This document shows, one piece after another, positions 1-8,196 of a stretch of 13,869 nt of DNA. Location: positions 1 through 13,869 of the forward strand of contig JAEWFB010000638.1 of assembly GCA_023389095.1 (NCBI GenBank). The letters run 5' to 3'. The translations under genes and the position numbers were made by a program. This DNA comes from Actinomycetes bacterium (GTDB taxonomy: Bacteria; Actinomycetota; Actinomycetes; Actinomycetales; Dermatophilaceae). The notes under the pieces were generated by a model that did no database searches, was not told where the DNA came from, and worked only from the letters and a program-made list of their open reading frames with translations. Within the stretch, counting starts at the first letter, position 1, and the number at the start of each line of letters is the position of its first letter.

Positions 1-474
1 GTGCAGCCCCTCGATGACCGGGTAGGTGCGTGACGCGGCGGGGTCGTAGCCGGCCGGCAGGTACACGAGCACCTGACCGGACGTGCCGGTACTGGGGTCG
101 GTCACCGAGTAGGTCTGCAGGCGCGACCCGGGCTGCGGCAGCACGAAGCTCGTCCGCCCGGTCGCGTGGGCCAGGCCGGGCCCGACGACCCTGGCGTCGA
201 CGACCTGTTTGGCGCCGCCACCGTGGTGCAGCTGGACCTCCGACGAGCGTGACCCGAACAGGTCGGACCAGCTGGAGTAGAAGAGGTACTGGTCGTTGAG
301 GGCGGCGCCCGCCAGGGCCACCACGACGACGTTGAGCAGCAGCACCTGGCCGCCTCGGACGGCGCCGCGCGCGAGCCTGCCACCCCACCGGGGCCAGCCG
401 ACGACCAGCAGGGCGAAGAGCGCGAGGGCCAGCACGACGAGCAGGACGATGGGGCCGGGGTCGGTCAGCTCCAC
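1..474 (-). CDS. Membrane-anchored alpha/beta-hydrolase (putative esterase family), 3' end outside window
   Basis: The 158 residues visible begin at a GTG whose first bases overlap the lysX stop (GTGGAGCTGA), so translation is probably coupled to lysX. Two hydrophobic spans lie at about residues 9-26 and 42-58, with an arginine-rich loop between them (R29, R33, R36, R40). By the positive-inside rule the loop is cytoplasmic and everything after span 2 is extracytoplasmic. The visible part ends with LPAGYDPAASRTYPVIEGLH, which resembles the first strand and oxyanion region of putative esterase/tributyrin-esterase-like hydrolases (usual form: LP.GYD....YPV...LHG). The catalytic Ser, Asp and His should lie outside the window, so activity cannot be judged. 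The family call rests on that short stretch plus the linkage to lysX. It could act on lipids, cell-wall esters or aminoacyl-lipids. Confidence 0.75.
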   Translation of the reverse strand, partial: MELTDPGPIVLLVVLALALFALLVVGWPRWGGRLARGAVRGGQVLLLNVVVVALAGAALNDQYLFYSSWSDLFGSRSSEVQLHHGGGAKQVVDARVVGPGLAHATGRTSFVLPQPGSRLQTYSVTDPSTGTSGQVLVYLPAGYDPAASRTYPVIEGLH

Positions 475-3400
475 GACGGGGTCTCCCGCTTCTCGCGGCG
501 CCGCGCCGGTACGGGGCGGACGAAGGGGAAGGTGAGGACCGACCGGATCGAGGTGTTCGTCAGGAGCATGACGAGCCGGTCGACGCCGAGGCCGAGGCCG
601 CCGGTCGGTGGCATGCCCAGCTCGAGGGCGTGGAGGAAGTCCTCGTCGACCTCCATCGCCTCGGGATCGCCGGCCGCGGCCTTGAGCGACTGCTCGGTCA
701 GCCGTCGACGCTGGTCGACCGGGTCGGTCAGCTCGCTGTAGGCGGTGCCCACCTCCATGCCCGCGACGACGAGGTCCCACCGCTCGACGAGCCCGCGCTC
801 GGTCCGGTGCGGGTGCACGAGGGGCGAGGTCTCGACCGGGAAGTCGGTGTAGAACGTCGGCAGCACGGTGGTGGGCTCGACGAGCTCGGCGTAGAGCTCC
901 TCGACGACCGCGCCCCACCCGGCACCCTCGGGCACCGTGACGCCGTGCCGGGCCGCGACCTCGAGGAGCACGTCGAGGTCGGTGTCCGGCCCGACGCGCA
1001 GGCCGACGGCGTCGCTGACGGCGTCGAGCACGCGGACCACCGGGAAGGGGGTGGCGACGTCGACGAGGTCGACCCCCTCGAGCCCGGCGCGGACCCGGTC
1101 GGGCGTGGGGAGCGGGATGACGGGTCGCCCGTGGACGGCGATGGCGGCCTCGCGCACGAGGCGCTCGGCGAGGTGGCGCATCGTCACGTAGTCGGCGTGC
1201 GGCTCGTACACCTCGAGGGAGGTGAACTCGGGGTTGTGGGTGGCGTCGGCCCCCTCGTTGCGGAAGCTGCGGCCGAGCTCGAAGACCGGCCCGATGCCGC
1301 CGACGAGGAGCCGCTTGAGGTAGAGCTCCGGCGCGATGCGCAGCGACAGGTCGGTGCCGTAGGCGTTGATGTGGGTGCGGAACGGCCGGGCCGTCGCGCC
1401 GCCGTGGGTCACGTGCAGCATCGGCGTCTCGACCTCGAGGAAGCCGCGGTCGGCGAGGGTGCGGCGCAGGGCGGCCACGACGCTGGACCGGCGTCGCAGC
1501 AGCTCGAGCTCGCCCGGGTGCGTCAGCAGGTCCGTCGACCGGCGACGGACGCGGGCCTCCGGGTCGGCGAGGCCGCGCCACGGCACGTGGTGCAGGGCCT
1601 TGGCCTCGAGGCGCCAGTCCTCGACGAGCAGCGTCGGCGTGCCGTTGCGGGACCGCCCGGTCTCGCCGACGAGCCGCACCAGGTCGCCCGTGTCGATGTC
1701 GGCTGCGAACCGGTCGACGGAACGACGGCCGGTGCGCGCGGACTCCAGCAGCGCCTGGATGCGCGCTCCGGCGTCCTCGGCCGTCACGAAGACGACGGCG
1801 CCGTGGTCGCGCAGGGCCCGGACGCGCGCCACCACCTCGACGTGCTCCCCGTCGGCCCAGACGCCGCAGCGGACGCCGGGAACGAGGGCGAGGGGGGTGG
1901 CCGTGCCGCCCCCGACGGGGTAGGGGTCGACGCCGGACGCGCGGAGCCGGTCGAGCGTGGCGAGGCGGTGCCGCGACTCCTCGCTGCGTCGCGGTCCGAG
2001 CCGACCCGCGTCGACGAGCGGTCCCTCGGCATCGAGAGCGGCCACCTCGGCGAGGTGCTCGCCGTCGAGGACCGCGCTCGTGGAGCGGTGCCGCGCGGGC
2101 CAGGGCACGAAGCCCTCGAGGGCGGCCGCGGCCAGGGCGATCTGCGGCAGGGACAGCCCGTCGTCGTAGCAGAGGAAGCGTGGCGTCCACTCGGGGTCGT
2201 ACTTGTCCGTGGCGCGGTAGAGGCGCTCGAGCTGCCAGAACCGGTCGAAGAGCCCGAGCACCGACGCGTTGAGCCGGGTCAGGGTGCCGGACCCGATCCG
2301 CGCGGAGTCGGCGAAGACGCCACGGAACATGCAGAAGTTGAGCGAGACCCGGCCGACGCCGAGCTCGTCGGCCCGGGCCAGCAGCTCGGTGACCATGAGC
2401 TCGGTCGTGCCGTTGGGGGCGTCGGGGGAGCGGCGCATGAGGTCGAGGGACACGCCGCCCCGGCCCCAGGGGGCGAAGGTGAGCAGGCCCACCTCGGCGC
2501 CGTCGGCGTTCGTGGCGAGGACGTGGACGACACGCCCGTCGGCGAGGTCGCCGGTGCGGCCCAGGGCCATGGAGAAGCCGCGCTCGGTGTCGCTCGAGCG
2601 CCACCGCCGCGCGAGGGTCACGGCGCGCTCACGCTCCTCCGGCGTCAGGTCGGCCTGGTGCCGGATCCGGACGGTGACGCCGGCGCGGCGGGCTCGGGTC
2701 GCCGCCTGTCGCACGCGGGTCAGCCGGGCGGAGTCGAGGTCGACGATGCCGGGGTCGAGGACGGCCTCGTCGCCGAGCCCGACGACGCGCATGCCGCGCG
2801 AGGCGTAGGCGCGGGCGCCCTCCTCGCTCGCCGCGATGACCGCGGGGAGCCAGCCGTACTCGCTCGCCTCGGCACGCCAGGCGTCGATGGCGGGCAGCCA
2901 CGCCTCGCGGGGGCCGATCGGGTCGGCGGAGGCGAGCGAGACGCCGGCCGCCACCGCGTACGTCACGGCGGCGCGCCCGTCGGCGTCGAAGACCGACGCC
3001 TTGTCACGGCGGGTGGCGAAGTAGCCGAGGGAGTCGGCCGGGTGCCGGGAGAGCAGGCGTCGCAGGGACACCTCGCGGTCGGGTGACCAGCGGTTGACCG
3101 GCCGGGCCGAGGCGAGGAAGAGCCCGAGCGTCACGAGGATCGTCACCCCGATGCAGAGGGCGACGGTGTCGAGGACCCAGTCGGGGATGAGCGCGCCGTT
3201 GCGCGTGGTGACGCCGCCGAGCACCGCGAAGACGGTGCCGACGACCGCGCGGGCCTGCGAGCGGGGCACCCCCACGGCTCCGAGCAGCACCCAGGCGACG
3301 GCGAGGGTGGCGCCGGACCCGACGACGAGGGCTCCGACGGCCAGCCAGCCCGAGCCGCGCTGGAGGCGCCCGGTGAACTGGCCGCGCAGGCGCCACAGCC

Positions 3401-3803
3401 ACCAGCCGGCGGCGAGGGCCACGGCGATGGCGGCGATGTCGACGACCCGGCCGAGGTCGCCGCGGGTCTGCCACATCCACACGAACGGCCGGTGCGTCGG
3501 CGGCAGGACCGCGACGAGGCCGATGAGCACGCCGAGGGCCTGGAACGCACCGACGGCCCAGAGCCCGATGCGCTTGCGGCCGAGGAGGGCGCGCGTCACG
3601 ATCGCGAGCACGACCACCGACACGACGGTCGGGGCGACCGGCAGGTTGAGCAGCCCGAAGACGACCTCGGTCGTGGACGGGCCGGGCCGGTGGGGATGGG
3701 ACAGGACGAGCAGGGCGGCCGCCACGGTGGCGACGGCGTAGGTTCCGGTGAGGACGCGTGCTGCGCGGGGCGAGCCCGGGTCGACCGGTCGGCGAGTGGC
3801 CAT
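465..3803 (-). CDS. lysX: LysX: phosphatidylglycerol lysyltransferase fused to lysyl-tRNA synthetase
   Basis: This 1112-residue protein makes lysyl-tRNA and transfers the lysine to phosphatidylglycerol, lowering membrane negative charge and giving tolerance to cationic peptides. The N-terminus has about six membrane spans (roughly residues 15-35, 45-73, 78-100, 118-137, 150-176, 208-232). An MprF-type DUF2156 transferase domain follows (about 245-560), then an OB-fold tRNA-binding domain and a class II lysyl-tRNA synthetase core. Motif 2 begins at residue 847 (FRNEGADATHNPEFTSLEVY). The YSELTDPVDQ segment and motif 3 at 1069 (GLGLGVDRL) are intact. Length is close to the mycobacterial LysX (about 1170). 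The start is the ATG at 3803: it has no Shine-Dalgarno sequence but a possible -10 (CATCGT) ends 6 nt upstream. The downstream hydrolase overlaps its stop. The same frame stays open far upstream of 3803, but that is antisense to other genes. Confidence 0.95.
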   Translation of the reverse strand: MATRRPVDPGSPRAARVLTGTYAVATVAAALLVLSHPHRPGPSTTEVVFGLLNLPVAPTVVSVVVLAIVTRALLGRKRIGLWAVGAFQALGVLIGLVAVLPPTHRPFVWMWQTRGDLGRVVDIAAIAVALAAGWWLWRLRGQFTGRLQRGSGWLAVGALVVGSGATLAVAWVLLGAVGVPRSQARAVVGTVFAVLGGVTTRNGALIPDWVLDTVALCIGVTILVTLGLFLASARPVNRWSPDREVSLRRLLSRHPADSLGYFATRRDKASVFDADGRAAVTYAVAAGVSLASADPIGPREAWLPAIDAWRAEASEYGWLPAVIAASEEGARAYASRGMRVVGLGDEAVLDPGIVDLDSARLTRVRQAATRARRAGVTVRIRHQADLTPEERERAVTLARRWRSSDTERGFSMALGRTGDLADGRVVHVLATNADGAEVGLLTFAPWGRGGVSLDLMRRSPDAPNGTTELMVTELLARADELGVGRVSLNFCMFRGVFADSARIGSGTLTRLNASVLGLFDRFWQLERLYRATDKYDPEWTPRFLCYDDGLSLPQIALAAAALEGFVPWPARHRSTSAVLDGEHLAEVAALDAEGPLVDAGRLGPRRSEESRHRLATLDRLRASGVDPYPVGGGTATPLALVPGVRCGVWADGEHVEVVARVRALRDHGAVVFVTAEDAGARIQALLESARTGRRSVDRFAADIDTGDLVRLVGETGRSRNGTPTLLVEDWRLEAKALHHVPWRGLADPEARVRRRSTDLLTHPGELELLRRRSSVVAALRRTLADRGFLEVETPMLHVTHGGATARPFRTHINAYGTDLSLRIAPELYLKRLLVGGIGPVFELGRSFRNEGADATHNPEFTSLEVYEPHADYVTMRHLAERLVREAAIAVHGRPVIPLPTPDRVRAGLEGVDLVDVATPFPVVRVLDAVSDAVGLRVGPDTDLDVLLEVAARHGVTVPEGAGWGAVVEELYAELVEPTTVLPTFYTDFPVETSPLVHPHRTERGLVERWDLVVAGMEVGTAYSELTDPVDQRRRLTEQSLKAAAGDPEAMEVDEDFLHALELGMPPTGGLGLGVDRLVMLLTNTSIRSVLTFPFVRPVPARRREKRETPSWS

Positions 3804-3825
3804 GACACGACGATGGACCGATCGA

Positions 3826-3844
3826 CTGGACGTTGTCTGGACGT
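3826..3844 (-). promoter_or_regulatory. Tandem octamer repeat (11-bp period) over the likely lysX -35 region
   Basis: Read in the lysX direction, ACGTCCAG occurs twice with ACA between, giving an 11-bp period (one helical turn). A possible promoter reads CAGACA (3839-3834), 18 bp, CATCGT (3815-3810), then 6 nt to the ATG at 3803. The repeat therefore brackets the -35 hexamer. Head-to-tail half-sites spaced 11 bp are the usual target shape for OmpR/PhoB-family response regulators. The repeat is seen directly; its regulatory role is inference. Confidence 0.4.
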
Positions 3845-3933
3845 CTCCTGTGGGCCCGGTGACGCGCAGGGAACTCTCAGGTAGCGGGGGTCGGCTGCCG
3901 GGTATCGCCATGGGGACGCGACGAGCGCGACGA

Positions 3934-3952
3934 GGCGGCCGGGTGGGCCGCC
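3934..3952 (+). other. GC hairpin in leader just upstream of the glutamate-synthase-like gene's ribosome site
   Basis: GGCGGCC (3934-3940) and GGCCGCC (3946-3952) form a 7-bp stem with a 5-nt loop. It ends 7 nt before the Shine-Dalgarno core GGAGG at 3960-3964. It could influence translation of the gene at 3972, or be a chance product of GC-rich sequence. The rest of the gap 3804-3933 holds the lysX promoter region and no ORF I can support. Confidence 0.25.
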
Positions 3953-3971
3953 GCGACCGGGAGGAGTGCAC

Positions 3972-5534
3972 ATGACGGACGCAGGAGGCCGGGGCCGGGC
4001 AGGCCGGGCCGGGGCGGTGCTGGGTGGGATCGGAGCGGGCGTCGCAGCCCTCGCGACCTGGGACCTGCTGCAGCGCAAGCACACGATCCTGCGTCGCTAC
4101 CCGGTGATCGGGCACATGCGCTACCTCCTCGAGGACATCCGGCCCGAGCTGCAGCAGTACTTCATCGAGCGCGACTGGGACGGGCGCCCGTACGACCGCG
4201 ACACGCGCTCGGTCGTCTACGAGCGGGCCAAGGGCATCCACGGCGAGCGGCCGTTCGGCACCGAGCTCGACGTCAACGAGGTCGGCTACGAGTACCTCGT
4301 CCACTCGATGGCGCCGGCCGACCCGCCGAAGCAGCCGGCGCGCGTCACCGTCGGCGGTCCCGACTGCACCAAGCCCTACTCCATGGCGCTGCTCAACGTG
4401 TCGGCGATGAGCTTCGGCGCCCTGTCGGCCAATGCCATCCGGGCCCTCAACAAGGGGGCCGCGATGGGCGGCTTCGCCCACGACACCGGTGAGGGCGGAC
4501 TGTCCCCGTACCACCTCGAGAACGGTGGCGACATCGTCTGGGAGATCGGCACCGGCTACTTCGGGGCCCGCACCAAGGACGGCGACTTCGACCCGGACTC
4601 CTTCCGCGACAAGGCGGCGCACGACGCCGTCAAGTGCGTGTCGCTCAAGCTGAGCCAGGGCGCCAAGCCCGGGATCGGCGGGGTGCTCCCCGGTGCGAAG
4701 GTGACGAAGGAGATCGCCGACATCCGGCAGGTGCCCCAGGGCGAGAAGTGCGTGAGCCCCTCCTCGCACCGGGTCTTCCACACTCCCGCCGAGCTCGTCG
4801 AGTTCATCGGCCGGATGCGCGAGCTCGCCGGCGGCAAGCCCACGGGCTTCAAGCTCTGCGTCGGTTCCCGGGTCGACGTGCTGTCGATCTGCAAGGCGAT
4901 GCTCGAGGTGGGCACGACGCCCGACTTCATCGTCGTCGACGGCTCCGAGGGCGGCACCGGCGCGGCACCCCTCGAGTTCGAGGACCACGTCGGCATGCCC
5001 TTGACCCACGGCCTCATGACGCTGCACAACGCGCTCGTCGGCGTCGGCCTGCGCGACCGCATCCGCATCGGGGCGAGCGGCAAGGTCGCGGGCGGCAACG
5101 ACATCGTCAAGCGGCTCGTCCAGGGCGCCGACTACACCAACGCGGCGCGCGCCATGATGATGGCGGCCGGCTGCATCCAGGCCCAGCGCTGCCACACCGA
5201 CAAGTGCCCGAGCGGCGTCGCCACCCAGAACGCCCGACGCGCCCGGGCCCTCGACGTCGGCGACAAGAGCGTGCGCGTCAAGCAGTACCAGGAGGCCACG
5301 GTCGAGTCGGCCGTGAAGATCATGGCCGCCATGGGCGTCACCGACCCCGCGCAGCTGAACCCGCACCACCTGCGTCGCAACGTCAGCGCGACGACGACGC
5401 ACTCCTACGCCGAGCTCTACGAGTGGCTCGAGCCGGGTCAGCTGCTCGCCGAGCCGCCCCAGGGGTGGGCCGCGGACTGGGGCGTCGCCACCCCCGACCG
5501 GTTCGCGCCGCACGCCTCGCCCCGCCACCTCTGA
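3972..5534 (+). CDS. Stand-alone FMN-binding glutamate synthase domain protein
   Basis: This 520-residue protein carries the FMN-binding (alpha/beta-barrel) synthase domain of glutamate synthase, without the N-terminal glutaminase domain or the C-terminal GXGXG helix domain. A hydrophobic stretch at about residues 13-30 (AVLGGIGAGVAALATWDLL) suggests an N-terminal membrane anchor. Barrel signatures include MSFGALSANAIRALNKGA, HDTGEGGLSPYH and DGSEGGTGAAPLEFEDHVG. Cysteines 401, 407 and 412 (CIQAQRCHTDKCPSGVATQ) have the CX5CX4C spacing that holds the [3Fe-4S] cluster in glutamate synthases. Flavin and cluster binding are therefore likely. The substrate is unknown, because the ammonia or amino donor is not built in. 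I chose the ATG at 3972 over the GTG at 3966 because GGAGG at 3960-3964 is 7 nt upstream of the ATG. The poxB-like gene follows after 12 nt, so the two are probably one operon. Confidence 0.92.
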   Translation: MTDAGGRGRAGRAGAVLGGIGAGVAALATWDLLQRKHTILRRYPVIGHMRYLLEDIRPELQQYFIERDWDGRPYDRDTRSVVYERAKGIHGERPFGTELDVNEVGYEYLVHSMAPADPPKQPARVTVGGPDCTKPYSMALLNVSAMSFGALSANAIRALNKGAAMGGFAHDTGEGGLSPYHLENGGDIVWEIGTGYFGARTKDGDFDPDSFRDKAAHDAVKCVSLKLSQGAKPGIGGVLPGAKVTKEIADIRQVPQGEKCVSPSSHRVFHTPAELVEFIGRMRELAGGKPTGFKLCVGSRVDVLSICKAMLEVGTTPDFIVVDGSEGGTGAAPLEFEDHVGMPLTHGLMTLHNALVGVGLRDRIRIGASGKVAGGNDIVKRLVQGADYTNAARAMMMAAGCIQAQRCHTDKCPSGVATQNARRARALDVGDKSVRVKQYQEATVESAVKIMAAMGVTDPAQLNPHHLRRNVSATTTHSYAELYEWLEPGQLLAEPPQGWAADWGVATPDRFAPHASPRHL

Positions 5535-5546
5535 GGAAGGACCGAC

Positions 5547-7268
5547 ATGACCACCGTCGCCGAGCACATCGTCACGGCGCTCGCGGACGCCGGCGTCAGG
5601 CAGGTGTGGGGTGTCGTGGGTGACGCGCTCAACCCGCTCACCGACGCCATCCGCACCGAGGAGCGCATCGAGTGGGTCGGGGTGCGCCACGAGGAGGTCG
5701 CGGCCTTCGCCGTCAGCGCGCAGGCCCAGCTGAGCGGCACCATCGGCGTGTGCATGGGCACCGTCGGGCCCGGCTCGATCCACCTGCTCAACGGCCTCTA
5801 CGACGCGAAGAAGTCGCACGCGCCGGTCCTGGCGATCTGCGGCCAGGTGCCGAGCGAGGAGATCGGCACCGACTTCTTCCAGGAGGTCGACAACGACACG
5901 CTCTTCGCCGACGTGTCGGTGTGGGCGCACACCCTGACCTCGCCGAGCCAGCTGCCGCACCTGCTCGAGCAGGCCGTCAACGCCGCGTACGCCCGCCGTG
6001 GCGTCGCCGTGCTGACGCTGCCGGGCGACATCGGTGGCCTCGACGTGCCCAAGGGTGTCGCGCCCGCGTCGTTCGCGCCGGCAGGCGTCCCCGCGCCGGC
6101 GCCCGAGGACCAGCTGCGCGCCGTCGCGCAGGTGCTCGACGGCGACGCCGACGTGACGCTGCTCGTCGGCTGCGGCGCCCGGGAGGCACGCGACGAGGTG
6201 CTCGCGCTCGCCGACGCCCTCGGCGCCCCGATGGTGCTGACGCTCAAGGCCAAGGAGGGGCTCGAGCACGACAACCCGTTCGAGGTCGGACAGTCCGGCC
6301 TCATCGGCAACCCGGCGGCCGCCAAGGCCATGGACTCGTGCGACGTCCTGCTCCTCGTCGGCACCGACTTCCCCTACCGCGACTGGTACCCGACGGGCAA
6401 GACCGTCGTGCAGCTCGATGCCCGGGGCGAGCACATCGGCCGGCGCACGCCCGTCCACCACGCCCTCGTCGGTGACGCGCGCTCCACGCTGCAGGCGCTG
6501 CTGCCGCTGGTGCGGCGACGCGAGGACCGCGGCCACCTCGAGGCCGCGACCGACGCCTACCGCGCCTGGCACGAGCGTCAGGCGGCGCTGCTCGACCCGA
6601 ACCACGACGAGTCGCTCCTCGGGCGCGCCCGGGCCGTCTTCGACAACCCCGACGAGCGCATCCGCCCCGAGGCCGTCGCCGCAGCCGTCGACCGGCACGC
6701 GCCCGACACCGCGATCTTCACGAGCGACACCGGGATGTCGACGGCGTGGCTGGCCCGCTACGTGCGGATGGCCGGGACGCGCCGGCTCGTCGGCTCCTAC
6801 AACCTCGGCTCCATGGCCAACGCCATGCCGATGGCGCTCGGCGCCCAGGCCCTGGACCGGACCCGCCCGGTCGTGGCGTTCGCGGGCGACGGCGGCCTCA
6901 TGATGCTCCTCGGCGACCTGCGCACCGCCGTCACCTACCGGCTGCCGGTCCGGGTCGTCGTCTTCGACAACGGCCGCCTCGGCATGGTCAAGCTCGAGCA
7001 GGAGCAGGGTGGCCTGCCGGAGTTCGGCACACAGCTCGACAACCCCGACCTCGCCGCCGTGGCCTCGGCCCTGGGCCTCACGGCGCGACGGGTCACCGAC
7101 GCCGCCGACCTAGACGACGCCGTCCGCTGGGCCTTCGAGGCCGAGGGGCCGGTGCTGCTCGACGTCGTGACGAACCCGGACGAGGTGGCGGTGCCGCCGA
7201 AGCCGACACTGGCACAGGGGTGGGGCTTCGCCATCGCCAAGTCCAAGGAGGTCCTCGAGAGCCGTTGA
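5547..7268 (+). CDS. poxB: Pyruvate dehydrogenase (quinone)/pyruvate oxidase PoxB-type, ThDP-dependent
   Basis: This 573-residue flavoprotein is expected to decarboxylate pyruvate to acetate and CO2 and pass electrons to menaquinone at the membrane. The N-terminal ThDP-pyrimidine domain has the cofactor-activating glutamate in RHEEVAAF (E50). It also has GPGSIHLLNGLYDAKK and the PoxB-like EEIGTDFFQEVDN stretch. The central FAD domain covers about residues 190-340. The C-terminal domain holds the ThDP-Mg motif GDGG at 447-450 with the matching Asn at 475. Length matches the E. coli enzyme, but the C-terminus ends soon after PPKPTLAQGWGFAIAKSKEV. It appears about 14 residues shorter than the amphipathic membrane-binding tail of E. 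coli PoxB (compared from memory). A Shine-Dalgarno sequence (AGGAAGGA) precedes the ATG and the upstream stop is 12 nt away. Acetolactate synthase or a related ThDP enzyme is a less likely alternative. Confidence 0.9.
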   Translation: MTTVAEHIVTALADAGVRQVWGVVGDALNPLTDAIRTEERIEWVGVRHEEVAAFAVSAQAQLSGTIGVCMGTVGPGSIHLLNGLYDAKKSHAPVLAICGQVPSEEIGTDFFQEVDNDTLFADVSVWAHTLTSPSQLPHLLEQAVNAAYARRGVAVLTLPGDIGGLDVPKGVAPASFAPAGVPAPAPEDQLRAVAQVLDGDADVTLLVGCGAREARDEVLALADALGAPMVLTLKAKEGLEHDNPFEVGQSGLIGNPAAAKAMDSCDVLLLVGTDFPYRDWYPTGKTVVQLDARGEHIGRRTPVHHALVGDARSTLQALLPLVRRREDRGHLEAATDAYRAWHERQAALLDPNHDESLLGRARAVFDNPDERIRPEAVAAAVDRHAPDTAIFTSDTGMSTAWLARYVRMAGTRRLVGSYNLGSMANAMPMALGAQALDRTRPVVAFAGDGGLMMLLGDLRTAVTYRLPVRVVVFDNGRLGMVKLEQEQGGLPEFGTQLDNPDLAAVASALGLTARRVTDAADLDDAVRWAFEAEGPVLLDVVTNPDEVAVPPKPTLAQGWGFAIAKSKEVLESR

Positions 7269-7288
7269 GGCGCGGAGGACCCGGCGCG

Positions 7289-7309
7289 GCGTCGATGCGG
7301 TGTCGACGC
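7289..7309 (+). other. Small hairpin between the poxB-like gene and the amidotransferase
   Basis: GCGTCGA (7289-7295) pairs with TCGACGC (7303-7309) across a 7-nt loop, in the 70-nt gap between two same-strand genes. There is no T-run after it. It may be an mRNA processing or partial-termination element that sets the ratio of the two products, or it may be incidental. Confidence 0.25.
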
Positions 7310-7338
7310 GGCGTCCGTCAGCGACAGAGGAGGTCACC

Positions 7339-8196
7339 GTGTGCCGACTGTTCGGCCTGACCGCCGGGCGCACCCGCGTCCGCGCCACGTTCTGGCTCCT
7401 CGAGGCCCCCGACAGCCTCGCGGAGCAGTCGCACGCCAACCCCGACGGCACCGGCCTCGGCACGTTCGACGACGAGGGGCGACCGGTCGTCGAGAAGCAG
7501 CCGTTGGCCGCCTTCGACGACGCCGCCTTCGCCGCCGAGGCACGGGAGCGGGTCAGTGCGACCTTCGTGGCCCACGTACGGCACTCGTCCGGGGCCGCCG
7601 TTCGCCCGGAGAACACGCATCCCTTCGAGCAGGACGGGCGGCTGTTCGCGCACAACGGCGTCGTCGAGGGCCTGGACGTGCTCGACGGCCACCTCGGCGA
7701 CGACCGGCGGCTCGTGCAGGGGCAGACCGACTCCGAGCGGCTCTTCGCGCTCGTGACGCGCGAGACGGCGCGGGCCGGCGGTGACGTCGGCGCCGGGATC
7801 ACCGCGGCGCTGCGCTGGGTCGCCGACGAGCTGCCCGTGTACGCCGCCAACCTCGTGCTCACCACGGACACCGACCTGTGGGCCGTGCGCTACCCGGACA
7901 CGCACGCGCTCTGGGTCCTCGAGCGCCACCGCCCCCGCGGCCGGCTGCACCACCGGTCCCGGGCCGGCACGCGCGTGGTGTCCGAGGAGCTGTCCGACAC
8001 CCCGAGCGTCGTCGTGGCGAGCGAGCGGCTCGACGACGACCGGTGGCGGATGCTCGAGCCCGGCGTGCTGCTCCACGTCGACGAGCGTCTGCGGGTGACC
8101 GAGGAGGTCGTCGTCGACCACGGGCCGCGGCACCCGCTCACGCTCGAGGACCTCGGCACGGCCGCGGCGTCGCAGCGCCCGACGGGACGGTCCTGA
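7339..8196 (+). CDS. Class II glutamine amidotransferase (N-terminal nucleophile, YafJ/EgtC-like)
   Basis: This 285-residue Ntn-type glutaminase domain protein should hydrolyse glutamine to glutamate and ammonia. The start is the GTG at 7339, not the ATG at 7300. The GTG follows a strong GAGGAGG (7327-7333) and places the catalytic cysteine at position 2 (MCRLFGL), as class II amidotransferases require after methionine removal. Further family signatures are NPDGTGLG, FVAHVRHSSG, NTHPF, LFAHNGVV and QTDSERLF, which together form the glutamine pocket and oxyanion site. No acceptor-synthase domain is fused to it, so the ammonia acceptor is unknown. Its place 70 nt after the poxB-like gene, and two genes after a glutamate-synthase domain lacking a glutaminase, is suggestive. 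It has no egt genes around it, so EgtC itself is not supported. Its last codons run into a 14-bp tandem repeat. Confidence 0.9.
   Translation: MCRLFGLTAGRTRVRATFWLLEAPDSLAEQSHANPDGTGLGTFDDEGRPVVEKQPLAAFDDAAFAAEARERVSATFVAHVRHSSGAAVRPENTHPFEQDGRLFAHNGVVEGLDVLDGHLGDDRRLVQGQTDSERLFALVTRETARAGGDVGAGITAALRWVADELPVYAANLVLTTDTDLWAVRYPDTHALWVLERHRPRGRLHHRSRAGTRVVSEELSDTPSVVVASERLDDDRWRMLEPGVLLHVDERLRVTEEVVVDHGPRHPLTLEDLGTAAASQRPTGRS

Noticed and set aside
630..3086. An 818-codon plus-strand frame opposite lysX.
   Set aside because: Composition is rich in Gly/Glu/Val/Asp/Arg with no recognisable domain; typical antisense shadow of a GC-rich gene.
465..6698. A 2077-codon open frame on the minus strand that continues lysX upstream across the glutamate-synthase-like and poxB-like genes.
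   Set aside because: Only the part below 3803 has protein-like sequence (lysX). The rest is antisense to two well-recognised genes and is open only because stop codons are rare in very GC-rich DNA.
7300..7338. ATG at 7300 as the amidotransferase start.
   Set aside because: It would bury the catalytic cysteine at position 15. The GTG at 7339 has a strong Shine-Dalgarno sequence and gives Cys2.
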